Shown piece by piece: positions 46,206-58,662 of a DNA stretch of 64,000 nt. Under the pieces are notes generated by a model. It worked only from the letters and a program-made list of their open reading frames with translations, had not been told where the DNA came from and ran no database searches. Location of the stretch: contig JAHEWK010000004.1 of the NCBI GenBank assembly GCA_020740775.1, positions 1,240,001 to 1,304,000 of the forward strand. Direction: 5' to 3'. The stretch is from Ilyonectria destructans. Taxonomy: Eukaryota > Ascomycota > Sordariomycetes > Hypocreales > Nectriaceae. The translations under genes and the position numbers were made by a program. Positions within the stretch are counted from its first letter, which is position 1; the number at the start of each line of letters is the position of its first letter.

Positions 46206-49200
46206 GGTGCTGACGAAATCGAAGGAAATGGGAGTAGAGAATTGGAGAGTGACAAGATGGCTCGCGGATTTCGAATCGGAGGCGCGCAATGGGGTTGTCG
46301 AGAAGACGTAGGAAGCGAGAGACGCCGAGTTGAGAAAGCGTGAAGTGAGGGGAAGGGGAATCAGGAGTCGCTTGATTGTTCGGGCTCTGATCAAAGAAGA
46401 ACGGACTGGTCGTTAAATGGAACTCCACCCAGCGGATTCTCACGACCACAACCAGCGCAGGGAGCTGTCAAGTTGGCAATGGACGGTTTAAATTCCGGGG
46501 ACGGTGGCAGCAGGTGAGCGGCGGGAGGTGGAGAGGTTAGCGACGATGGCAGGGTCGCAACGAGGCCGTGGACAAGCGAGGTGACAACCGTGAGACTCAG
46601 CTCCGCTCGGGCCCAGTCGGGCGTCTCCTCTTAATAGACGGCGGCGCGGGGCACAAAGGGGCGGTTGTGGTGGTAAAGCAGCTACTAGGTAGCTAGCCTA
46701 GCGTGGTCGCGATGGCCCAGGTTTCAGTCGGGTCGGCGTGGCGAACGGTGAATCTAGGTAGGGGTTCGCAACACGGGGTTGGTATTCGAACCGGGGGAAT
46801 GCGAGCCGAGTAGATGGCGACGGAGATGGTCTGTGAGATGGTCTGTGATCTGCGAGGGAGCGGCGAGAGGGAGTGTCAGCGTTGAACAGGCCGAGAACAG
46901 GACGTAATATGTCAAGCACGAGCACAAGCGCAAGGGCATAAGCGGCAAGCCGAAACGAGACGCGCGACAAGAGGCTCCAGAAGTTGTGGAAGAGATGCGA
47001 GGGGAGGCGAGTGCGGGACGGGACGGGGGGCGGGGGGGATGAAGAGTCAAAATGGCAGCGAGTAGTCAGTGGCAGACAGTCATCTGATCTGTCCACTTTC
47101 TTCTGGCCGTTGGGCTGATGGCAGAAACCGCCGTCAACCACCAGTGTGATGAAGGGCAGCGCTGGGCGGCTAAGGACAGACGACGACTTGTCGTGGGCGG
47201 GGTGGATGGCTTCTGGGCCAAGGTTGGGTGGTGTTGGTGTGGGTGTGTGTGACTTGTGTGGGCGGATTTGGAGGTGGATTGGGATGTGGATGTGGATGTG
47301 GATGTGAACAGGGGCACGGTGAGGGAGGCGGCTTCAGAGGGATGGACGATGCGGGCCGCTCCTTGGGTTGGGAACCATGCCTGCCGCGCCAGGACTAAGA
47401 AACTAAGAGGCGGATGGTGATACAGGAGAGATAGGCGGACGACAGGCTCTTTGTCGCGGTTTCGTCTGGCCATCTTCCATCTCCCTGCGGCTTGAGGCTT
47501 TCTTTGGTGTTGGGTGCAGCATCATCGGGGAGGGGTAAATCATAAAATCAGCACACACAAGCACGCGCGCACGCACCTGTTTGGACAGCAGCACGCACTG
47601 GTCAGCAGCTTCTCGGATGACCCGCCTGGATAGACAAAGAGCCAAAGAGCGATACTGAAGATACAGCGTCACTGGGAGAGGCGGAGGATATCGCTGCAAA
47701 CGGATTGCTGGCAGAGGGAGGCGTGGAAGAGAGTTCGAGGGAAGAGAGTAAAGAGAGTAAAGAGTAAAACCATCACCGCGGGGGAGGGGAAGATGTTGAA
47801 GGCAAGCAAGTGGGCACAGCCGCACCAGACGGGAGGGAGCGGGGAGATGGGCTACACCACTGCAGACGTGCAGCAGAGCTGGAATGCAGTGTAGGCCTTC
47901 AATTGGTAAGACTCTACCCAGACTCTACCCATTCACTGGATGCAAGGCAGCTAACTTGCCTTAGGTACCCCTCCATCACCTACGATTCCTCTACCGGCGA
48001 GGCAGCCCAGGCCCAATACCTTACGACAACCACCACGACAACGACGACAGCCCGCATGAGGGGGAGCTGTGCTCTGTCCAGTGGGAGCTGCTTACAGGGA
48101 ATCGACCGAGCTACAGCGGGTTCCAGGTCCTTAAAAGGCCTGCACTAACATGCAGTGGACTCCCCCCCAGCAGGTACCTAATTAGCTCCCAGACAACGAC
48201 GGCGACGCTGACGGTGAGTTCTAGTGGTACAGAGCGCTTGGTCTCTTTACCTAGATTGCTAGTATAGGCACTACGGTACATATTGACATGTACAAGGCCT
48301 CTGACCTGACTGTCTAATTTAGCAGCTCGTAGACTCCCTCCTGTATTCGTACTCGTTGCTGCGAGGCTTGCCGTTCTGTTTCTGGGAACTCCAATCAGCC
48401 CCCGGCCCAGGAGAACAACCTTGGAGGTGTGGTGGCACACGCACCCACCCGCACCAGTGGAGCACTAATCGGTTGGGGGCCGCCCAAGGCCACTCATCCT
48501 TCTACCACCCGTTTCAAACGTCCGGCTAGTTACAGAATATCACTATTGCGACTCGACCTTCTGGAGAATCCTACCTCGACAACCAAGCGAGACTTGACCA
48601 GACCGCCATCGTATCTCGGTTCGTCCGCCTCTTCTCTCCAAACGGGCCGTCCGTCCACCTTATCCAAGAAACCCGGTGAATATCGCGGGCGCGCTGCCTG
48701 CCCAACCAGGAACCCTCGCCCGTGCAAGCAAACCCGTGCCCGCGACGCCGCCGGCTTCAGCCTTGTCCTACGGAGGTTTTGCACTGCCCGGTTGGCAAGT
48801 GGAGAACAGACAAAGAAGCTCCAGTTCCGCGCATTGGACGGTTGAGGCGAGAAGACAACCGGGTTTCCTCGCAACAACCGCTGGGACCGAGTTTCACCAT
48901 CTCTGACAGCAACAAGCCCCCCCATGCTGTCCGCAGGGTCGCTCACAACTCGCAGTCTCGCTCTGCCCTGAAAGGCTGGAACGCATTAATGGCTACCACG
49001 GTCAAGTTTATGCAATCCGTCTCTTTCGACGGTGGTGGTACTTCATTGCTTCATAAATCCAGGGGTTGTACAGTTCACAATGCGCTCAAATCCATCCCAT
49101 CACCACATCACCTGGCGATCCGTCCATCTTATCACTACCCCTAAAAATAACAAAAGCCCCCGGCGCCTAATCCGCCGCCCCATTGGCCCGACCCGGCCCA

Positions 49201-50006
49201 GGCGCGTGTGTTTCACACCCACCACCGCAGTCTCGTTTCATCATTGGATCGCCATCCCATCCAAGTCTGGTCACAAGTCACCGGGGCCTCTAGGACATGC
49301 CACGCTCAGTAGGTTGGGTGCCTGTATCAGAACTCGAGCTAACGATACTGGGGCTCTGATGCTTGCCCGACGTCCTGTTGCTCCGGCAGTGGCACCTTTG
49401 GCATTCTTCTTTCGAGCTTCTAAATATATCTATCATTCATGACCAAGACTAGAAACGCCATTCCTAAGCCAGATGGTGTAGGTAGGTATTGAGAACGCGA
49501 GGCCGGATTCGTGGACATCACCAGCGGGCTTCGACAAGCTGAAAGATGCTACGAGTCAGCGTCACTCAAACATACATCTTGCTTGCGCGCCTTGTTTGAG
49601 CCTGCAACATGCTTGCTCCACGCGTTCTTCATGTGGTTTCGAGACCTCTCTTGGTGACACAGTGACCTGGCTGTTCAACAAGTTAGACCCGCCGGGTGCC
49701 TTGTTGCCTTGTTGCCTTGCCGCAGTGCCTCTCAACTGGCATCTAATCCAACATTTCTCAGGGAACGAGCTCGCATGCCCAGAACACGAACATGTCAAAG
49801 CACAGTTAGATGCTATAGTTTGTGTGCGTAGATGCCTCGAATCATCATTCCATTCTCTCTAGTAGATATCATTTCTCTTCTCGTATCAATTGCTCCACCC
49901 TCCACCTGCACGCCGACTCCCGCTTCCTTGAACCACGTCCCCAAATTACGGCCGCTCCTCGATCCTTTTGCGTCTACATAGGTATGAACTCGTCGTCCGA
50001 TTCGCA
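46206..50006. other. Gene-free interval upstream of MAPK, about 3.8 kb
   Basis: No coding region is recognisable on either strand between the MAPK start and the SEC24 3' end. The stretch includes the (GGATGT)4 repeat at 47282-47305 in a TG-rich context, and GTAC motifs near 47962-48290. Several frames of 100-140 codons are open but carry no domain. It could hold an unusually long MAPK leader with introns or a non-coding RNA. Confidence 0.5.
47282..47305. repeat. (GGATGT)4 tandem repeat
   Basis: Four perfect units of GGATGT in a wider GTGTGG-rich stretch (about 47216-47310) upstream of the MAPK gene. On the transcribed minus strand it would be a pyrimidine-rich ACATCC repeat. Confidence 0.9.
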
Positions 50007-52979
50007 CTACTGAACAACCTACGCGTGCGCACGTTAGCCGGCAAGATCATGTGAATCGTCCGGAACCATGGGTTAACCAACCTTTTCTCGCATCATACCC
50101 AGCCATTGACCTGCGCTCACGCCCTGGTCTGCCCGGTCCTCCACTAGCATTGTCTGTGCCCACAGCTTCAAGCTGGGCTCGCCATCTTCCCGTACAATGT
50201 ACAAGTGCGGCACCGTGATACTTCCAACGCCCAGTGACTTGTAGTCCCGGCTCTTCTGCACCACAGCTCGGATACGCTCGTTGAAGTCGCTCTCCAACTC
50301 CGGGACACGACCCTTGCCCACGGCGAGTTGAGCCTTGTCCTCCACACCAAATACATCCATAATGAGCTGCGGTACCGCATCGCGGCCAACCCACAGGAAC
50401 TGGGTTTGGCCGTCGTCGATCAGGTACAGTCCGTATGGCACAAACTTCTCTGACGACAGGTTGAGGGCTGGCGGCAGCACGATGTGACCAGTCTCCGGAT
50501 CAGGAGTTCCGGCATTGTCGGGCATGTCGTGGAGCGAGTAGAGTCGGGGGTAGATGAATCGCATCAAGAGTGGCACAGGGAGCGTTGACAGGAGGCAGAG
50601 AGCAGCCGATCGGATATCCGAGGGGATTTGTGCCGACTTGCGGAGACCAACGTTCTTGATCAGACCCAGGAAAAGGAGGGGAAGACCACGGAGGTTGGCC
50701 GGGAACTGCAGGCCGCCGCCCATGCTTCCTCCAGCAAGCTCCTTCTTGAAGGTCTGGAGGAGCTCAGTAAGCTTGCTCTGGAGCGCATCCCGAGCAGCAT
50801 CCAATCCACTGGACAGGGCGCGCTCGACAGCCTTATGGCTGAAGTAAGTGGTGATGGCGCACTGGTCCGCGGAAGCGTACATGTCGGACAGGTTTGTCGT
50901 CGTGGGGAGAGCCAATGTCATGACACGAATGCGGCGCTCGCCGTTACAGGTCGTGTGCAGAACGGCAGCCTGGAGGCAGATGACATTCTTGTTAATGTTC
51001 TCGTCAATTGCCACCTCAACCACGTAGCATTGGTCGCGAGGGAAGGCGGGGAAGGCGCAGAGATCGGAGCTGCGGTTGAAGAAGTTGCCGTAGAAGGTGT
51101 TCATGCGTAGACCGCTAGTGGCGCGAACTCGAAGGACAGCCTCGAGGCCAATCTCCGACGACAGGTAGTCGCTAAACTCGGAGGCGAACTTGAGGGCATC
51201 CTCCGGTCGCGACGCGTGCCAGCCGGGGTAGAACCACGTCTGACCTCCAGTATACCTGGGGAGGTTGCTGAGCGAAGCCACGTCCTGGTATTGAGAGGAG
51301 AAGAGGAACATGTCGATGGAGACCTGGCTTTTGGAGCACTCCACGGCGAAGCTCTTGTAGAAGCTGTTGGCGGTCTGCAGAAGGCCGCCCTCCTTAGACG
51401 TACCCAGAAGCTTCTTGTCCTCTCGCATATCTAGCTTGCCGACGCCCATGTTAGGCAACGACGCGGTAAGGACCACAATCTTGCCACCCAGGGACGATAT
51501 GAGCTTGTGGGATGCGCGGAGGGCAGATCCCATGGCAGATCCATTGCTCTGGTTGTTCTGGAACATGTTGGGCAGCTTCTGGAGGAAGTTCTCGATGCTC
51601 TGGCGGCTCTCGGAAAGGGGAACAAGGAGGTCGGCGGGGATGGGGAGGAAGGGCTCGTCGAGGTCGCTGACGACAAGCATGCTAGTCTCACCGTTCTCGT
51701 CCGAGTCCTTGGGAATAGAGAAGTAGTGGAGGCCAGAATCGACGGCCAGGAAGCCCAGACGAGTGCGCCGATCGGCATTGGGTATCCGGTTAAGGCTGTC
51801 CAGAATAGTTCGGGCCATGGTGGCAAGTAGGCCAGTCGAGTCGGCAGCGTAGCTCACGTCGAAGCAGAATAGGTAAATCAGGGGCTGCGGGGGGCGGACC
51901 ATGTACTCCTGCGGCGCAACAAACTCGACCACAGCGTGGTTTAGCTCGGGGCGTTCCCACCTGTTCACGCTCTGCTGGGCGGCGGCATCCCAATCAAAGG
52001 CCTGAGGAACGTCGTTGGTGAGGTTGCACATGTTACATCTCCAACGGTGTCCCTGATCTAAAAAGGTGACGTAAGGGTTGATGTATGTCCTGCATCGTCG
52101 GCAGCGGGAGATGACCTGGTCCTGAACAACCGGCACGGGATCCTCGTCGTCGTGGAGCGAACCGTAGGGCTGGATAACGAGCGCAAGGGGCAGCTTGGAC
52201 TTCTTCAGGAGGGAGTTGGTGGTGGGGACTGCATTGAGCGTGGAGCGGAAGTATCGCGGGTTGCAGTTGGCATCGGGAGACGGGGTCACGCTGGTCTGGA
52301 AAGGCGCATGTTAGCGATCGGATGCCATCATGACAAGATGACGTAGTCGACTTACGTTGGGAGGGAGGATAATCGGAGGTGGAGGGAGGTCCAACTCAGA
52401 CACATTGAAGGGCTGACCGAGAAGGTCTGTGGGATAGAGCTGATTGAGAGCAACAGGCCGAGCCTGCGGAGCCGCCTGAGGCTGTTGAGCCTGACCACCC
52501 AAGTTCATGCCACCCATGCCCTGGGTGATGCCGCCAACCGCCGGAGCTCCAGGCACAGGCTGGGGAGCACCCGGAGCAGCATAGCCCTGATCGGGAGCTT
52601 GGTAGCCGCCATAGGCAGGAGCCTGGCCGGCGGCAGGCTGTTGCGCGCCGTATCCTTGGGGATACTGTTGGAATCCCTGGCCAGCGGCTTGTTGAGGGTC
52701 GGGTTGGGCATAACCTCCGTAGGCGGGCTCGTTCTGAGGGGCGCCGAAAGCTTGAGGGTTTCCCACAGGCTGGCCGCCTACAGTGGCATTGGCGCCGCTG
52801 CCAACCTCGAAGGCCTGGGCAGCATATCCTCGCTTCTTCTTCTTGTGCGCACCGGCCTGTTGCTGGGCGGCCGGGTCTTCGTAGGATTGCTGGGCGGGTT
52901 GTTCGTCGTTGGCATAGCCTTCGTAGTTCTGGCCCTGAAATCCGCCATATTGTTCGCCTGTCGGAGGAGGGGACGCCAT
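50007..52979 (-). CDS. SEC24: COPII coat subunit SEC24
   Basis: Best model is three exons: complement(join(50007..50018,50082..52295,52356..52979)), 949 residues. The last exon supplies only VVQ and the stop; without it the protein ends at 50073 one residue shorter. The N-terminal about 200 residues are rich in Gln, Gly, Pro and Tyr (repeated [12 protein letters not shown]) and are disordered as in the family. The zinc finger C-x2-C...C-x2-C (CRRC...CNMC) lies near residues 270-297. The vWA-like trunk begins at [11 protein letters not shown], followed by the beta-barrel and helical domains. The C-terminal gelsolin-like domain (about 813-863) has [10 protein letters not shown]. Sec24 selects cargo for COPII vesicles at ER exit sites in complex with Sec23. 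The trunk and gelsolin sequence is diagnostic. One copy is seen here; a second paralogue elsewhere cannot be judged. Confidence 0.95.
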
Positions 52980-55227
52980 GATGGATATATCAGGGAGCTT
53001 CGGCGCACCCGAGGTGATGGACGGGATAGGCTAGCGAGGCGGACAGTCGGTCGGTCGGTGGACCGGCGAAAACGGCGCTGCAGCGGGTGCAGGCGTGGAC
53101 GTAAATGGGAGGAGACCGAGGGGAGGAGAGGAGGAGAGGCGAGACACCGAGTCCAAGTCCCAGGTCGAGGTCGCGTGGGTGTTGACCGGGATGAGATGGG
53201 GATGGAGATGGTTGGCGGTCGGTGATGGTGAGCTCAGAGGCTGGACTCGACGTTTGGCAGGCCGGGTTGCAGTCTGGCCTTTTCCAAGTGGACACCGCCA
53301 CAGCTGTTCGCCACGCCACACAAAAGGAGGGGTGATTTGCTGTCCAGTTTACTGGGGCAGTCGTAGCCTGAGACACTGACAGCAACCAGAGGGAGACAGC
53401 TCGGTATTCCTTTGATTACAAGACGATACGAAAATCAATCCGAAATATGTAGTGACTAGTTAGCTAGTTTATAATTATTTGGATGAAGACAGACGCAGCA
53501 AGACCGGAATCGCACAAACCAAATCAGACTGATCCCCAGGCTCGCGAGGTGCACGTGTCGTGGCGGGGGACAATTGAATTTGAGGGGAGGCCCAGTGGCT
53601 GCTTCCATCCTCCCACCTAGGTACCTAGGTACCTTGAGCTGCTGGTGGACTGTGCTTTTAGCGGGAGCTGGAGCTTGAACCACTGGGGCTCACGTCCTAA
53701 CTCCAGTGTCTGAACAGGTGGCATTCGGTCCAGGGAAACCAATACCAGCCACAGCAATCCTCCCCTCCACTACTCGGCAACGGGAATACCATTGATCCTG
53801 AAAACCATCTCCTTCAGTCGGTTCCCTTGCCAGCCCGCTCTCGTCGTCTGGATGGATCCATCCCTCGTTGCACGTGTCGAACAAAGAGGACGGCTCAGCC
53901 GCGTTGCTTCGAGACCACGTCAGTGAAAGAGGATGAGCAAGTCGAGGTCGATTAGCTGGGGTGGTCTCGACCATAAAAGGCCTTTGGCCACAGGGCTGTG
54001 AACGCATCCATCAACTCCGCCCCCAGTCATCAGCTGAATACCCCGACGCCGGCTGCTTCTGTAGTACTGTACTACCTGTAGACCACCCCACTACGAGGAC
54101 TTGTACTTTGGTATGCTTGTACAGTACAAAGGAGAACAGGGAGGGAGATGACAGGAGCCGAAACGAAATGGATCGCTGCAAACCATGTCAGTGCGGGTCG
54201 GCGCGTTAGGGCATAGTGCGTAATATTGAGTTCGGAATCTGCGATGCCAAAGTCCCAATCTCACTTATGTATCCAGGCCATTGACGATTACTTACCTACC
54301 TTATGCTTCTCGACAGTGCGTGCACATGCAAACCAGTACACCTGATGGAGGCCGTGTGAGTGATGGCAGTGAGAGCAACACAGCGTGCACATGCCCTACC
54401 ATACAGTGCCCTCCTTAGACCGGCATCCGTCCCATCCCATCACATGCTACTACGTGCACACGGACACAGAATCCATACTATGTACCACCTCGATCCCTTC
54501 ATCTCGGCCAAGCACCACCCCAGCTCCCACGCATCGCACCGTAGCGGGTCGGAGTGGCTCAGCACAACTACGGACATCCACTCCAGCGCGATGCAATTGA
54601 TCCCCCCAGCACACCCTGGGCCTGTTTCCACTCCCCGCGGGCCAATCCCCTCACAGAGCCCGTAGTCGGCTTGGCCGCTAAGTTACAGGTCGGTATCAGC
54701 CTGGTCCTTTTCCACTAAAAGGCGTCGCCAAAGCACCTGGCCACGGCCGCCGGGTCGAGGGGGCTTGCTGCAAGTCAGTGGAGGGAGGCCCTTCCGAGAC
54801 GTATTTTTCGGCGGGCGATGGCCATCGGATGAACCAACCTCAGCTCCTCAGAGGGTCCGGGTGAAGTACAGTACTTTGGAGGTACACAATTGTAGTCGCA
54901 GTGCGCCGTACGCGTCTGCGACAGGTAAAGCAGAGTGAAATCCATCTAATGCAAGCCCCCTTCATCCTCCAGTGACTTGTTGCGCCTCTCCATTCTCTTC
55001 CTTCGCGTCGACCGTCGTGACGAAGTCCACGTCCTCCTTGTGTCTCAAACCTTCTCTTCCTAAAACCGACCAGTTTCCCCATTCCTTGGATTCTCTCCTC
55101 CTTCTCTCGCTCCGTTCCGAGATACTCCACGTGCCACATCTGTCTGAGCCCTACGATCGACACAGCGACACAAACGACACAGCGACCATCACCACCTCCC
55201 GTGCGCCATCCTCCCATATTCGCAATC
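52980..55227. other. Divergent interval SEC24 to small membrane protein, about 2.2 kb
   Basis: Holds the SEC24 promoter on the left and the leader of the small membrane protein gene on the right. A perfect CCTAGGTA tandem palindrome is at 53615-53634, and further GTAC-rich palindromes are near 54062-54132 and 54865-54884. No gene is recognisable. Confidence 0.5.
53615..53634. repeat. CCTAGGTA tandem palindrome
   Basis: ACCTAGGTACCTAGGTACCT is both an 8-nt tandem repeat and made of nested palindromes. Related words recur in other gene-free blocks of this window. Confidence 0.9.
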
Positions 55228-55731
55228 ATGGCCTCAACCGTCAGGTGCGCCGTCCCCCTCTGCGCCTCTCGAACGTCCCCCGGTCGTAAGAGCTAGCCCA
55301 ACTGACCCTTCACCACAGCCAGATCCTCCCTCTCCTCATCTTCTTCGCCATCATCGGTGCTGGAGGCTGGGTGGGCTACCAAATCTACCTCAGTGCGGCC
55401 AAGATCCAGGAGACCGCCTCCGAGCGCATCGCCAAGAAGAACGTCGTCTTCACCAAGGACGGCATGCGCGTCGGCGTCAAGCAGATGAAGAACGAGAACT
55501 ACGTCGACGCCACGCAGAGTTGGGTTGTCAAGGCCTGGAATCTCGGCACCGCTACTGGTGACGACAAGCAGAAAGACAGGTTCGCCGCCCGCCCGCCATC
55601 CCATCTTCGCCCATTCCGCACCATCTATCTGATTGTTTTCTCCTTGCCCCCCTCGGCCCTACCCTGCCGCTCTCGATTCTTTGACAAACAACAGGTCACT
55701 GACATGTACTCACAGCAAGAAGCGCAAGTGA
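55228..55731 (+). CDS. Small single-pass membrane protein with KKRK C-terminus
   Basis: Three exons, join(55228..55244,55319..55579,55716..55731), give 97 residues; the first and last exons are only 17 and 16 nt. The start is MASTVSQ, followed by one strongly hydrophobic segment (about 8-29, ILPLLIFFAIIGAGGWVGYQIYL) of transmembrane length. A polar part then contains VVFTKDGMRVGVK and QSWVVKAWNLG. The chain ends with KKRK, which fits a KKXX dilysine ER-retrieval signal if the C-terminus is cytosolic. I do not recognise the family or know a function. Support for coding comes from phase-consistent joins (S codon AG|C at both junctions), clear donor and acceptor sites and the well-formed protein. 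The large 3' intron (136 nt) and tiny final exon make the last four residues less certain. Confidence 0.72.
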
Positions 55732-56594
55732 GCCGAAACCCTCTCACAACCTCCCGCTTCAATGCGGCACCACCTGAAGAACCAGATCGACGCGATCCGA
55801 TCCTTATTTTATACCCCTGTTGGAAGATGGATGCACCGCACGAGATATCCTCCGCAATCCACGGCTGGGGAGGGGAACCGAAAACAGTAGCTCGTGGCTA
55901 CTCAAGGGATATACGTATGGGCTAGAGTCACGAGCTACAGCTCGGATACCGGGAGCGGCCTTATTATTGGGATGTTGGGCGCCGGCTGCGAGTCTCGGTA
56001 TGATTTCTGGGATGGTATCACGGCCTGGCACTATCGATAATTATTGTTCATGACCGTTTATGACGTACGTATAATTACATTCTACCAGGGCCTCGTCCTG
56101 GAACTTTAAGCATGCGCCGCATGACATGGCAATCGTAGCAAGGGGTTTGATTGCGCCATACACTGCCCTGAAAGACGGTTTCAAAACTACAGAGCTCTAA
56201 ATTAACTCAAATACCTTGTCTGACTGGGCCTGATGGTTTCCAACCTATACATCGAGATTAAATTATGTTCTATGCTCTAACACAGTCTGCGGAGACGCTG
56301 TGCCATTCAATCATTCACTCATTTGTCCCGCGTTCTCAAAGGCAACTTTGTACCTGCATTGGTTGCTAACGTGAAAGAAATTAGGTTTGTTCAGCATCGT
56401 GGCATCCAGGCCGTCTAAAAACAGCATCTCTCCCAATCTCCGGAGGTCCCAAGATTAAGTGATTTCCATCGCAGTGACAGACTATTCATTCCCAAACTAG
56501 TGGTGAAATCCAGCAATCGTAGGTTGCATGGGTATCAATCCCCATTTCATCATATACTCTGGGCAATTCGAACTTGCACAAATGCGCCGATTAT
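55732..56594. other. Convergent 3' interval, about 860 bp
   Basis: AT-richer sequence between the convergent small membrane protein and Zn2Cys6 genes, likely 3' UTRs and termination regions. No gene is recognised. Confidence 0.55.
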
Positions 56595-58662
56595 TCAGGG
56601 CCCCATAGCAGCACTCCGTAAATGCAGCCAGCTCGCCACCGCCTTTTCATCGAGCTGACCAGAAGAGCCCATCGCTTTGATAACTAGGTCGGTCTTCTCT
56701 CGGTCTAGCTGGGCCTTTTGCATCGCCTCTCTCTGTTGGATTGGATTCATATTGTAACCTTCGCTTGGCGGGGCGGATCTTGCGGACACCAACTTCTCGA
56801 AGTTGTGAGCCATTGGGTACGGGTTTGCCATCAGGCCATCCCGCCGGATGAGCATCGAAGGAACCCGAAGATTGAGCTGATCGTTGCATTAGCCCTGAAC
56901 TTCAAACGAGAGAAAAGCAAAGAGGGACAAGAAAAAGAAACGAGAACAAGGGGAAAAGTTGCCCAAAAGGGATCGCGCTTACCTGGTATAACATATTGGC
57001 ATACCTAATGCCCAGGTGGTTGCCAATGTACTGAAGCCGACCCTTGGTCCATGCCCGCTGGGCGTCAGTGGTGTAGTCCTGCCCCTGGATGCATGTGAGT
57101 GGCCAGGTGAGGAAGTACCCCGGCAAGCCCTTGAGCGCTTCTTCTTCTCCGCATCCAAATGTTGAGAGGTGGTCCATTTCAAGGAGTTCCCTGCGCTTAG
57201 AGAACCAGCCCAGTTGATAAGGGACTGAAGCAATGATGTCCGTGATCAAATCAACGCACGTCCTCGCAGAGGTCGCATACTCAGGTGTCGTTCGGTAATC
57301 GACCGGGGAGCAGACCCAAGCGGCGCAGCGCACAATCAGCGAAGCCAGGATGATGCGCGAGCACCGCATCATATTCCAAACACTAGCGACCCATAGGTCT
57401 TGGTATGCATCTACCCGTCCGGGAAAGACCTCGGCTAGGGCGTAATTACCATTAGGAACGTTGTCCTCCCAGGCCACTGACTTGAAGCGGAAGTATTCGG
57501 GTAGTTCTCGTGCCCAGTTGAGGTGCTGTTGATCAACGGTCTGGCAGCGTCGGATCATGTCGAGCAGCAGTTCAATGTTTTCGGGGCTTCGGGCAAGCGT
57601 TGTCATCAATCGGTTGACCTCGGACCTGAGCTCTGCTGTGCGGATGTTGAGTCTCTGACACTCAGAACCATAGTGATTCTTGACAGCGTCACCGATCCAC
57701 CACTCCACCCCCATGATGGGTGCCTTGCCAGAGGTCAAAGTATGAATGATCTATACTTGAGTCAGATGTGTCTCTTGGCTTGAGGAATTATCAGAGCCGG
57801 GTACATACCATCTGGGTTCGAACAGCCACGAACAGGGCCAGTCCCATCTTGGTACGCGACTGGGCTTTGCCTCTCGCCTTGACGAGCTGGATGGCGCCCT
57901 CGGTATGGGATCCCCAAGCTAGCGTACCTAACTGTTTGGCAGTGATGTTTTCGAACAAACCCAGCATCAAGATCGCCGCCAGGGTGGAATCCGCGACGGC
58001 CATCTCGGGATCTTTCAAGGCCGCGAAAGTCGACGCGAGTGCTTTAGTGTAATGCCCCAGAGCTTGCCCCTCAAAGGCGCGTCCAGAGCCTACTCGGTTT
58101 CCAAGAGAAGCGATAGCGCAAGCATCAAAGGCGAGCTTAAAATGCGGCGCAGGTTTCTCTACTTGGAGCAGCGGAACAACAAACTCCAAATAGCCACGGG
58201 TGTTGTCATAACGAGGCAGCAGTACAAAATTGGAGATGAAGTGGCAGGTCGCTTGTTGGTCGACCGGGAGCTTGAGGGTCGCTAGAACAGCCTGGTCCTG
58301 AGCTCGCTTGGCTGAAGCGGCAGTGTTGGTGTCTTGCGTGCCAGCGGTCTTGGTCTGTTTCTGCGCGAGGGCCTTCTTGTTGGCCCTTTGAGCTCGTCTC
58401 TCGGTGGCCTGGGTTTCATTTCGAAAGACCAGATCAAACTCGTCCTTGTAGCCTGGACACTGCCTGCGGGATTTGGCACACTGGTTGCAAGTGGGCTTGG
58501 TCTCGTCGCACTAAAAGGAGTGAGCATTCCTGTCAAGCAGGCCTCTCCCAGTGTTGTGTCCGAGAGATGGGGGGGATTTGCAACTATCTAGCATGTACGT
58601 ACCTTGATCCTTCGGGCTCTGCACATCTGGCAGCCCCGCGAGGGCTTGCCGCAGTATACCAT
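56595..58662 (-). CDS. Zn2Cys6 fungal transcription factor
   Basis: Four exons, complement(join(56595..56876,56983..57750,57809..58510,58603..58662)), give 603 residues with all junctions in phase 0. The zinc binuclear cluster starts almost at the N-terminus: C11-x2-C14-x6-C21-x6-C28-x2-C31-x6-C38, with the basic RARRIK loop split from the last four cysteines by the first intron. A Lys/Arg/Gln/Ala-rich linker, possibly nuclear-targeting or coiled, covers about 50-90. The remaining 500 residues are alpha-helical and match the fungal-specific factor region, including the conserved GLFENITAKQ and HTEGAIQLVKARG segments. Such factors bind CGG half-sites and regulate metabolism or secondary metabolism. 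No adjacent enzyme cluster suggests a target, and the specific ortholog is unknown. Confidence 0.92.

Noticed and set aside
46770..46810. B-box-like TATTCGAACC (minus-strand tRNA T-loop)
   Set aside because: Flanking bases do not form a T-arm stem and no A-box is present at the needed distance.
47575..47625. CAG|GTGCGTG donor-like sequence on the minus strand, possible MAPK 5' UTR intron
   Set aside because: A single good donor without clear evidence of transcription is too weak to call.
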